A stretch of DNA of 43,807 bases from an uncultured Propionibacteriaceae bacterium (GTDB taxonomy: Bacteria; Actinomycetota; Actinomycetes; Propionibacteriales; Propionibacteriaceae). The position numbers and the translations under genes were made by a program. The stretch spans positions 1-43,807 of the forward strand of contig CADCUO010000189.1 of NCBI GenBank assembly GCA_902805915.1, written 5' to 3'. The notes beneath the pieces were generated by a model. That model worked only from the letters and a program-made list of their open reading frames with translations, was not told the DNA's origin and did not search any database. Each line of letters opens with the position of its first letter. The first letter of the stretch is position 1. Shown here in pieces: positions 37,547 through 43,807 of this stretch.

Positions 37547-38539
37547 TCACTTCTCGGCCGGCACGCGCTCGTTGTTCCGGTCGGCGGCTCGTTCACCGAG
37601 CGTGGTGAGCCAGCGCACCACCGCCCGAGCCGGAGGGCTCAGCCGTTGTTTCGCCTGCCAGCCTTCGACGGTTGGCGTCGCGCCGGTCCCGTCCGACGTC
37701 TGGGTGGGCGGGCCAGGCAGCAGGCGGGCGGCGACGCTCATCAACGCGACGGTGGTGGTTGGTGCGACCCCGTGGAACCGCATGCCGATCTTGGCCAGCG
37801 GGGTCAGGATGACGTTGGCCCGCCGGTTTAGCACGCCGTCCACGATCCGGGTCGCGGCCCGTTCGTCGGCCATGGAGATCAGCGGCAACGAGGAGCCCGC
37901 GCTCAGCCAGGCGTACTCGGCGCTCTGCTTGCCGACAAAGAATGCACGCACGTGCGAGCCGGTACGCATCAAGCCAGGGGTGATCGTGGTGACTGAGATG
38001 CCCGACCCGGCTAGCTCGGCATGGAGCCCGCGGGAGAAACCGGTGGCACCGAACTTGGCGGTGCTGTAGGGCAGCAGGTGTGGAACGCTGACCAGTCCTC
38101 CGATGGAGGAGATGATCCCGATCTTGCCGCGCTGCCGGCGTCGCATGTGCTTCACCGTCGCCAGGCTGGCGTTGATCGGGCCCCACAACATGATGTCGAT
38201 CGCCTCCTGGAAGTGGTCCCGGGACATCGACTCCAGCGGACCGACCTGGATCACTCCTGCGACGTGGATCATCACCTCGATCGGCCCGGTGCCAGCCTCG
38301 ACCCGGTCAACCATGGCGGTGACGCTCTCGTTCACGGCCACGTCACATACCTCCATGGAGGCGGAAACGCCCTGGCCGCCGAGAATGTCAACAGCCCGCC
38401 GCAGCTCGTCGGCCGACCGGGCCGCGATCACGACGTGGTGCCCGCGTTGGCCGAGCTCGCGGGCGATCAGCAGGCCGAGACCGCGGGAGGCTCCAACCAC
38501 CAGGGCGACGGGCTTGGAGGTGCTGCTCTCTACAACCAT
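37547..38539 (-). CDS. Short-chain dehydrogenase/reductase
   Basis: From ATG 38539 this is a 330-residue SDR with nucleotide-binding motif VVGASRGLGLLIARELG, the Asn-Ala-Gly equivalent VMIHVAGVIQVGPLE (His in place of the common Asn), the catalytic Ser in IGIISSIGG and Tyr-Lys in PYSTAKFGATGFSRG. The C-terminal 90 residues go beyond the typical 250-residue core and contain LTPLAKIGMRFHGVAPTTTVALM, typical of the longer membrane-associated SDRs. The substrate is unknown. ATG 38554 is an alternative start. Confidence 0.87.
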   Translation of the reverse strand: MVVESSTSKPVALVVGASRGLGLLIARELGQRGHHVVIAARSADELRRAVDILGGQGVSASMEVCDVAVNESVTAMVDRVEAGTGPIEVMIHVAGVIQVGPLESMSRDHFQEAIDIMLWGPINASLATVKHMRRRQRGKIGIISSIGGLVSVPHLLPYSTAKFGATGFSRGLHAELAGSGISVTTITPGLMRTGSHVRAFFVGKQSAEYAWLSAGSSLPLISMADERAATRIVDGVLNRRANVILTPLAKIGMRFHGVAPTTTVALMSVAARLLPGPPTQTSDGTGATPTVEGWQAKQRLSPPARAVVRWLTTLGERAADRNNERVPAEK

Positions 38540-38607
38540 GCTCACAGTCTGCACGGTCGGTACGTCCAGCGGGGTACCGGACCGGGGAGGGTCAGCTGAG
38601 GGGACGA

Positions 38608-38991
38608 TCAGCTGAGGGTCCGCAGCAGGTTGGCGCAGGCGCGCTCACACTCCCAGCATGCTTCGGCGCAGATCCGGCAGTGGCTGTACGTCGTCGCGTG
38701 TCGCTGACACTCCGCTCCAGCTACGCCGCACAGTGCCCGGCAGGCGGTGAGGAGTGCGGCAGTGACCTCGCTGCTGTACCCGGCGTTGCGCAGCAGCACT
38801 CGGGCCACGGTCGCCGCTAGGTCAGCACAGTCGAGGTTCTTGCGGATGCAGCGGGTCAGAGCAGCTGGGTCCTGCTCGGCCAGGCAGGCATCTGCGCATG
38901 AGGTGCACGCCTGGGCGCAGTCCACGCAGGCTTGGATGCAGGCCGACACCACCTCCGGGAAGAAGCGCGGCTCCGGGTGCACGCTGATCAT
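38608..38991 (-). CDS. Four-helix-bundle copper-storage (Csp-like) protein
   Basis: From ATG 38991 the protein has 127 residues with 16 Cys, spaced mostly CxxxC or CxxC along helices (SACIQACVDCAQACTSCADAC, LLTACRALC, HCRICAEACWECERAC). This is the pattern of the DUF326/Csp3 family, which stores many Cu(I) ions inside a four-helix bundle in the cytosol. The frame stays open upstream to 39132. That upstream part is partly encoded by a 15-base tandem repeat and looks hydrophobic (PLIVAPLIVALLFVAP), so it could be misread as a signal peptide; I infer it is untranslated. GATCAT seven bases before ATG 38991 suggests leaderless expression; GTG 39009 is an alternative. Confidence 0.82.
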   Translation of the reverse strand: MISVHPEPRFFPEVVSACIQACVDCAQACTSCADACLAEQDPAALTRCIRKNLDCADLAATVARVLLRNAGYSSEVTAALLTACRALCGVAGAECQRHATTYSHCRICAEACWECERACANLLRTLS

Positions 38992-39056
38992 GTTGTTGAT
39001 GATCGACACTCCGTAGATGCTGCCAGAGTGGTCCTGGCCACGATCGACCGACTGTG

Positions 39057-39116
39057 GCGCAACAAACAGGAGCGCAACAATCAGGGGCGCAACAATCAGG
39101 GGCGCACCAACCGAGG
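39057..39116. repeat. Four 15-base tandem repeats between csp and the DinB-like gene
   Basis: The units are GCGCAACAAACAGGA, GCGCAACAATCAGGG twice, and GCGCACCAACCGAGG, in direct tandem. They lie between the divergent Csp-like gene and the broken DinB-like gene. They may be a multi-copy regulator site or a slippage tract. Confidence 0.85.
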
Positions 39117-39126
39117 GCGGGCTGAT

Positions 39127-39630
39127 ATGCAACGGTACCTTTCATCGGCGGCGAGAAGGAGAGCCTGGTCGCTGCACTCGACCGGCACCGAGACGCGGTG
39201 CTCTGGAAGCTCGACGGTGTCTCGGACGCGGACCTTCGACGGCAGCTGACACCCTCGGGCAGCAACCTGGTTGGCCTGGTCAAGCACCTGGGCGCCGTGG
39301 AGTACGGCTGGTTCTGTCACACCTTCGGCCGCCCCACCGAGCCGCTGCCGTTCGACGACAACGATCCCGATGCTGACCTTCGGGTACGCGAAGATGAGAC
39401 GACTCAGGACATCCTCGACTTCCACGGCCACGGCTCGTGCCGCGGCCGACGCAGTCATCGCCGAGCTGGACCTCCGAGACACCGGCACCGCCTGGTTCGG
39501 CGATCCGGTCACCATGCGCTGGGTCCTCATCCACATGCTGGAGGAGACCGCTCGCCATGCCGGCCACGTCGACATCCTGCGGGAGATGGTCGACGGCTTA
39601 CCGGTGACCACCGTCGCAACCGACCTCCAC
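39127..39630 (+). pseudogene. DinB/DUF664 protein broken at its start and middle
   Basis: The frame IGGEKESLVAALDRHRDAVLWKL through GLVKHLGAVEYGWF to REDETTQDILDF is a DinB-like four-helix protein (DUF664), a family of putative metal-dependent thiol-linked enzymes. It has two faults. At the start, ATG (39127) is followed by two extra bases before ACG-GTA-CCT, so the expected MTVPFIGG start is out of frame, and an in-frame TGA lies just upstream. Near 39420-39435 the frame shifts by one base to continue as ARAAADAVIAELDLRDTG and LIHMLEETARHAGHVDIL, including the conserved late HxxxH segment. The second frame then runs without a stop into the ABC permease gene to 39804. Confidence 0.75.
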
Positions 39631-39632
39631 CG

Positions 39633-40394
39633 TCAGGAGGTCCACCTGAAGACCTTGGCGACGACTCCGGACCCCACCAGCAACCAGCCGGCCAGCACGA
39701 GCAGCGGCCACCACAGCGGCTGCCCGGCGGCGCTGTGGCGAAGCGTCTCACCCAGTGCCGCCGTCGGCAGCAGCCGCAGCACCGGCTGGACCAGCTCGGG
39801 ATAGCGGGCGACGGGGAGCACCAGAGCACCGCCAACCAGGAGAACCAGATAGACCAGGTTGGCCAGAGCCAGCGTGGCCTCGGCCCGGAGCGTTCCGGCC
39901 AGTGCCAGCGCCAGGCAGCAGAAGGCGGCGATCGCCAGCAACACCGCAGCCCCTCCGGCGATCGCCGACAGGGCCGAGAACTGGGGTCGCCATCCCAGTG
40001 CGGCGGCCGTACCGGCCAGGATCACCAGCTGTCCCGCGACGACCAGGATGACGGCGCCGGCTTTCCCGGCGAGCAGTCCGCCGCGGCCCAGCGGCGTGGC
40101 GGCCAGCCGCTCCAGCACCCCGTAGCGCCGTTCGAATCCGGTCGCTATGGCTACCGACGTAAACGACGACGACCAGATCGCCAGTGCCAGCACCGACGGA
40201 GCCAGCGTGGCGAGCTCGCCGAACTGGCCGCCGAGGAACCGTCCCAGCACCAGGATCGCGACCGGGATCACCAGTGCCAGCAGCAGCTGCTCGCCGTTAC
40301 GGACGAGCAACCGGGCTTCGGTGAAGGCGTGAGCCACCACCCGTCCTGATGCCGGAGCAGCACCGGGTGCGGGCGAGAAGTCGAGGATGTTCAT
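39633..40394 (-). CDS. ABC exporter permease
   Basis: The 253-residue ABC-2-type permease has six predicted helices (LLALVIPVAILVLGRFL, LAPSVLALAIWSSSFTSVAI, AGAVILVVAGQLVILAGTAAAL, and three more) and the ABC-2 loop TGFERRYGVLERLAATPLGR. ATG 40394 overlaps the ATPase stop (ATGA). It forms an efflux system with the ATPase gene. Mycobacteria carry a related pair beside sufR annotated as antibiotic transport, but the substrate is not known. Confidence 0.9.
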   Translation of the reverse strand: MNILDFSPAPGAAPASGRVVAHAFTEARLLVRNGEQLLLALVIPVAILVLGRFLGGQFGELATLAPSVLALAIWSSSFTSVAIATGFERRYGVLERLAATPLGRGGLLAGKAGAVILVVAGQLVILAGTAAALGWRPQFSALSAIAGGAAVLLAIAAFCCLALALAGTLRAEATLALANLVYLVLLVGGALVLPVARYPELVQPVLRLLPTAALGETLRHSAAGQPLWWPLLVLAGWLLVGSGVVAKVFRWTS

Positions 40395-41113
40395 CGCGCC
40401 GCCGTACCGCCGGTGTTGGCCAGGAAGACCTGCTCCAGCGTCTGACCGGCGCCGGTGAGCTGGCCCACAGTGCCTGCCACGGCCACCCGGCCGCGGTCGA
40501 CGATGAACACGTAGTCGGCGAGCTGCTGCGCCTCCTCCATGCTGTGGGTGGTGAGCACGATGGTGACCCCGGCGGAACGCAGCTCCTCCAGCAGCACCCA
40601 CGTGGCCCTGCGGGCATGCGGATCCATGCCGGCGGTCGGCTCGTCCAGGAACACCAGCTCCGGTCGCCCCACCAGGGCACCGGCCAGGTTGACCGCCTGC
40701 TGCTGGCCGCCGGAGAGCCGCCGGTACGGCGTCCGGGCGAAGGCGTCGATGCCCAGCCGCTGGCTGAGCGCCGCCACGTCCAACGGCTGGGCGTACAGCC
40801 CGGCCAGATAGCGCAGCAGCTCCACCGGCCTGATCCCGGACCAGGCGCCCGTGCTCTGGGGCATGAACCCGACCCGGCCAGCGGCTGCGGCCGTACCCGC
40901 GTCGCCGCCCAGCACCCGCACGGTCCCAGCCGACGGGCGCAGCAGGCCCGTGCAGCAACGGATCAGGGTGGTCTTGCCGGCGCCATTGGGCCCGAGCAGA
41001 GCTGTCAGCTTGCCCCGCTCGGCCGTCAGGGTGAGTCCATCCAGAGCGGGACGTCCGCCGAAGTGCACGACAACGCCAGCCCCGACCAGGGCAGCGTCGT
41101 CGCGGATGGGCAC
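40391..41113 (-). CDS. ABC exporter ATP-binding protein
   Basis: The 240-residue ATPase has Walker A LLGPNGAGKTTLIRC (about 41-55), Q-loop GFMPQSTGAW, signature RLSGGQQQAVNLAGALV, Walker B LVFLDEPTAGMDPHA and H-switch LTTHSMEEAQQ. It is the CcmA/drug-export subclass. The N-terminal MPIRDDAALVGAGV leads directly into the fold, so ATG 41113 fits. It precedes the permease with an ATGA overlap and is divergent from the DNA ligase gene. Confidence 0.95.
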   Translation of the reverse strand: MPIRDDAALVGAGVVVHFGGRPALDGLTLTAERGKLTALLGPNGAGKTTLIRCCTGLLRPSAGTVRVLGGDAGTAAAAGRVGFMPQSTGAWSGIRPVELLRYLAGLYAQPLDVAALSQRLGIDAFARTPYRRLSGGQQQAVNLAGALVGRPELVFLDEPTAGMDPHARRATWVLLEELRSAGVTIVLTTHSMEEAQQLADYVFIVDRGRVAVAGTVGQLTGAGQTLEQVFLANTGGTAAR

Positions 41114-41191
41114 CCGGGGAAGTCTAGTGTCGCTCGCCCTCTTCCCATCCTTTCCAATCGCGCCTACCCCGCGCCAAGACCCCGCTCAGGT

Positions 41192-41197
41192 CAGAAT
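41192..41197 (+). promoter_or_regulatory. Putative leaderless -10 for the DNA ligase
   Basis: CAGAAT, six bases, ATG 41204, with no ribosome binding site. It shares the geometry of the other leaderless genes here. Confidence 0.45.
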
Positions 41198-41203
41198 GGG
41201 TCC

Positions 41204-42298
41204 ATGGATCTTCCCGTGTTGCCGCCCGTCGCTCCGATGCTCGCGAAGTCGGTCAAGGAGATCCCCCGCGGCAGCTACGCGTACGAGCCGAAGTGGGACG
41301 GTTTCCGGTCCATCATCTTCCGCGACGGGGACGAGGTCGAGATCGGCAGCCGCAACGAGAAGCCGATGACCCGGTACTTCCCCGAGGTGGTGGAGGCGGT
41401 CAAACAGCACCTGCCGAATCGTTGCGTTATAGACGGTGAGCTGATCGTTGTGGGGGAGTCCGGCGACCGGCTGGACTTCGAGGCACTCCAGCAGCGGGTG
41501 CACCCTGCGGTCAGTCGGGTACGGCTGTTGTCGGTGCAGACACCGGCCCGATTCATCGCGTTCGACCTCCTTGCCCTCGATGACGTCGACTACACGGGCC
41601 GGAGCTTCACCGAACGGCGGGCCGCCCTGGAAGAGGCGCTGGGCCGGGCGGCATCCCCCATCCACACCACCCCACTGACCTATGACCCAGACGTCGCCCA
41701 GCAGTGGTTCCACCAGTTCGAAGGGGCGGGGCTCGACGGCGTGGTGGCCAAGCCGCAGCAGCTGCCGTACCAGCCCGATAAGCGGGTGATGTTCAAGATC
41801 AAGCACGAGCGCACCGCAGACTGTGTGGTGGCCGGCTACCGCACCCACAAGAGCGGGCCGGACAGCATCGGCTCCCTGCTGCTCGGCTTGTACGACCCGG
41901 CGGGCGAGCTGATCTCAGTCGGAGTCATCGGAGCCTTCTCGGCCGCCCGCCGCAAGGAGCTCTTCGTTGAGCTGCAGCCGCTGGTCACCACCTTCGACGA
42001 CCACCCGTGGGCCTGGGCCAAACAGGAGGCTGGGACCCGCACGCCCCGCAACTCCGAAGGTAGCCGGTGGAGCGTCGGGAAGGACCTGTCCTTCATCCCG
42101 CTGCGTCCGGAGCGGGTGGTCGAGGTCCGCTACGAGCACATGGAGGGTAACCGGTTCCGCCACACCGCCCAGTTCAACCGGTGGCGGCCCGACCGTACGC
42201 CGGAGTCGTGCACCTACGAGCAGCTGGAAGAGCCCATCAACTTCGACTTGGCGGATATCCTTGCCACCGGCAGCACAAGCCCTGCAGCCTCGACCTGA
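41204..42298 (+). CDS. ligC: ATP-dependent DNA ligase, LigC type
   Basis: The 364-residue protein has a nucleotidyltransferase domain with the adenylated lysine in YEPKWDGFRSIIF (motif I), then IGSRNEKPMTRYFPEV (motif III region), CVIDGELIVVG, FIAFDLLALD, GLDGVVAKP and the final MFKIKHERTADCVVAGY. An OB domain follows (SLLLGLYDPAGELISVG to HTAQFNRWRPD). It lacks the polymerase and nuclease domains of LigD, so it resembles the stand-alone LigC of mycobacteria, which acts in alternative end-joining or base-excision repair. No ku gene is present. Confidence 0.92.
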   Translation: MDLPVLPPVAPMLAKSVKEIPRGSYAYEPKWDGFRSIIFRDGDEVEIGSRNEKPMTRYFPEVVEAVKQHLPNRCVIDGELIVVGESGDRLDFEALQQRVHPAVSRVRLLSVQTPARFIAFDLLALDDVDYTGRSFTERRAALEEALGRAASPIHTTPLTYDPDVAQQWFHQFEGAGLDGVVAKPQQLPYQPDKRVMFKIKHERTADCVVAGYRTHKSGPDSIGSLLLGLYDPAGELISVGVIGAFSAARRKELFVELQPLVTTFDDHPWAWAKQEAGTRTPRNSEGSRWSVGKDLSFIPLRPERVVEVRYEHMEGNRFRHTAQFNRWRPDRTPESCTYEQLEEPINFDLADILATGSTSPAAST

Positions 42299-42314
42299 CT
42301 AAGGTCCCCCTTAT

Positions 42315-42347
42315 TTGAAGCCGGAGTCGAATAAGAGCACAATTGTG
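42315..42347 (+). promoter_or_regulatory. sufR promoter overlapped by a perfect palindrome
   Basis: TTGAAG (42315-42320), a 17-base spacer and CACAAT (42338-42343) form a good sigma-70-type promoter. Six bases later GTG 42350 begins sufR, so transcription is leaderless. CACAATTGTG (42338-42347) is a perfect 10-base palindrome covering the -10 and start point. An outer pair CTTATT/AATAAG (42309-42314 and 42329-42334 region) also shows symmetry. It is a natural site for SufR autorepression. Confidence 0.6.
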
Positions 42348-42349
42348 TT

Positions 42350-43099
42350 GTGAAAACTTCCCCGAGTGCACCCATGCGCGTGCCTGGGGTGCCCGCACGC
42401 AGTCCACATTCGGCCACGGACACCGACGCCTCCACCAGACAGCGCGTCGCCAGCTCCATTCTGGAGCATGGCCCGTCGACCGCCGCCGAGCTCGCTGACC
42501 GGCTGGGCCTGACCGCAGCAGCCATCCGCCGCCATCTCGACGTGCTGATGGGCCGTGGCTCGGTCGAGTCCCGGGAGCAGCGCATCTACGGCTCCCGCGG
42601 GCGCGGCAGGCCGGCGAAGGTCTTCCTGCTCACCGACACCGGTCGCTCCGAGTTCTACTCCGCCTACGACGACCTCGCGATCAAGGCGTTGACCTATCTG
42701 TCCGACGCCGCCGGTCCGGACGCGGTGACGAGCTTCGCCCAGTCAAGGGTCGCTGACGCCGAGGTCCGGTACCGCGAGACACTGGACCGGGCAGACTCCT
42801 CCGTGACACCGGCGCAAGCCCTGGCTTCGGCCCTATCCGACGACGGCTACGTAGCCTCGACTCGTCCCGCAGCCGCAGGCGAGCAGCTGTGCCAGCACCA
42901 CTGCCCGGTGGCTCACGTGGCAGAACAGTTTCCCCAGCTGTGCGAGGCGGAGACCGACGTCTTCTCCCGGCTGCTGGGAGTACGCGTCCAACGCCTGGCC
43001 ACCATCGCCCACGGCGACGGTGTCTGCACCACGCACATCCCGCACGTACCGAACGCACCGCTTCTGAACATCGAAACGCCACCCCAGGAAAGGCCATAA
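42350..43099 (+). CDS. sufR: SufR, Fe-S-cluster-sensing repressor of the suf operon
   Basis: SufR is an ArsR/winged-helix repressor that senses Fe-S status and controls the suf assembly genes. The 249-residue protein has the DNA-binding helix-turn-helix [32 protein letters not shown] and the wing [16 protein letters not shown]. The C-terminal cluster-ligand Cys lie in [22 protein letters not shown] and GVCTTHIP, giving the C-x12-C-type arrangement of [4Fe-4S] SufR. GTG 42350 is set by the leaderless promoter. sufB follows after one base, so they are cotranscribed. Confidence 0.95.
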   Translation: MKTSPSAPMRVPGVPARSPHSATDTDASTRQRVASSILEHGPSTAAELADRLGLTAAAIRRHLDVLMGRGSVESREQRIYGSRGRGRPAKVFLLTDTGRSEFYSAYDDLAIKALTYLSDAAGPDAVTSFAQSRVADAEVRYRETLDRADSSVTPAQALASALSDDGYVASTRPAAAGEQLCQHHCPVAHVAEQFPQLCEAETDVFSRLLGVRVQRLATIAHGDGVCTTHIPHVPNAPLLNIETPPQERP

Positions 43100-43100
43100 C

Positions 43101-43807
43101 ATGACCCAGACTTCCGAGCCCACCACTGTTGCCGCAGGTCCGGTCGGCACCGGCCAGACCCAGGATCAGCACCTGGAGGCGCTGGGTCGCTACCGCTTCG
43201 GCTGGTCCGACTCCGACGCGGCCGGATCCATCGCGCAGCGCGGTCTCACCACCGACGTCGTCGCCAACATCTCGAAGCTGAAGAGCGAGCCGCAATGGAT
43301 GCTCGACCTGCGGCTGAAGGGTCTGAAGCTCTTCGAGCGCAAGCCGATGCCGACCTGGGGAGCCGAGCTCAACGACATCGACTTCGACAACATCAAGTAC
43401 TTCGTCCGCTCCACCGAGAAGCAGGCCGCCAGCTGGGACGACCTGCCGGCCGACATCAAGAACACCTACGACAAGCTCGGCATCCCGGAGGCGGAGAAGG
43501 CACGCCTGGTCTCGGGTGTTGCAGCGCAGTACGAGTCCGAGGTCGTCTATCACAAGATCAACGAGGAGCTCGAGTCCCAAGGTGTCATCTTCCTCGACAC
43601 CGACACCGCGCTGAAGGAGTACCCGGAGTTGTTCCAGGAGTACTTCGCCACCGTGATCCCGGTTGGTGACAACAAGTTCTCCGCCCTGAACTCCGCAGTC
43701 TGGTCCGGCGGCTCCTTCATCTACGTCCCCAAGGGCGTGCACGTCGACATCCCGCTGCAGGCCTACTTCCGGATCAACACCGAGAACATGGGCCAGTTCG
43801 AGCGGAC
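43101..43807 (+). CDS. sufB: Fe-S assembly scaffold SufB, 3' end outside the window
   Basis: SufB is the main scaffold of the SufBCD complex that builds Fe-S clusters. The first 235 residues are present: [89 protein letters not shown]. No intein is seen in this part, although mycobacterial SufB often carries one further on. ATG 43101 is preceded by AGGAAAGG. It follows sufR by one base. Confidence 0.97.
   Translation, partial: MTQTSEPTTVAAGPVGTGQTQDQHLEALGRYRFGWSDSDAAGSIAQRGLTTDVVANISKLKSEPQWMLDLRLKGLKLFERKPMPTWGAELNDIDFDNIKYFVRSTEKQAASWDDLPADIKNTYDKLGIPEAEKARLVSGVAAQYESEVVYHKINEELESQGVIFLDTDTALKEYPELFQEYFATVIPVGDNKFSALNSAVWSGGSFIYVPKGVHVDIPLQAYFRINTENMGQFER

Noticed and set aside
39057-39116. 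CRISPR array
   Set aside because: The repeats are 15 bases in direct tandem with no spacers and there are no cas genes.
38991-39132. Signal peptide on the Csp-like protein
   Set aside because: The hydrophobic stretch is a translation of the 15-base tandem repeat and has no ribosome binding site, so I treat it as untranslated.
40349-41203. Extended N-terminus for the DNA ligase reading back to 40349
   Set aside because: This part is antisense to the ABC ATPase and lacks ligase features. ATG 41204 begins the family sequence and has a leaderless promoter.
43101-43807. Intein in SufB
   Set aside because: The visible 235 residues are continuous SufB sequence. The usual insertion points lie further on, so the question cannot be settled in this window.

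Overview
The window is chromosomal DNA of a high-GC Gram-positive bacterium (Actinomycetota). WhiA, RbpA, OpcA, a fused HemD/winged-helix protein, an actinobacterial-type SufR and many GTG starts support this. The gene content and order of the centre resemble the mycobacterial uvrC-to-sufB stretch, but the operons are more compact and there are no mycobacterial PE genes. I infer a member of the Propionibacteriales or a relative; the family cannot be proved from this sequence.

Region 1 (1-5.5 kb) is an accessory and decaying stretch. It holds a Nudix gene cut by the window edge, a second Nudix gene broken by a stop exactly at a catalytic Glu codon, an unassigned protein that may be a papain-like cysteine hydrolase, a methyltransferase broken by two or three frameshifts, an APH-family kinase, an SRPBCC protein, a two-helix membrane protein and a small Cys-rich reading frame flanked by near-identical TTAYGCATAAGTT motifs.

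Region 2 (5.5-20.8 kb) is housekeeping DNA: a PPOX/MBL pair divergent from uvrA; a Rieske lipoprotein and a DUF1206 membrane protein; uvrC-rapZ-yvcK-whiA; gap-pgk-tpiA-secG; and rbpA. yvcK carries an in-frame amber codon with an intact downstream remainder.

Region 3 (20.8-28.7 kb) encodes the pentose phosphate pathway on the minus strand as tkt-tal-zwf-opcA-pgl, divergent from ctaB (haem O synthase).

Region 4 (28.7-39.6 kb) is a variable block between ctaB and the suf region. It holds a 2'-5' RNA ligase-like protein, a uroporphyrinogen-III methyltransferase coupled to a HemD-winged-helix fusion, a translationally coupled larE-larB-larC-aldo/keto reductase operon (nickel-pincer cofactor synthesis, no larA in view), an MFS transporter, an SDR, a copper-storage-type Cys-rich protein with a 15-bp tandem repeat upstream, and a frameshifted DinB/DUF664 gene.

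Region 5 (39.6-43.8 kb) holds a two-gene ABC exporter, an ATP-dependent DNA ligase of LigC type, and sufR-sufB (Fe-S cluster assembly), with sufB running off the window. sufR has a well-formed promoter overlapped by a perfect palindrome.

A recurring theme is leaderless transcription. At least seven genes have an nAnnnT hexamer placed 6 (once 7) bases before a GTG or ATG, with no ribosome binding site.
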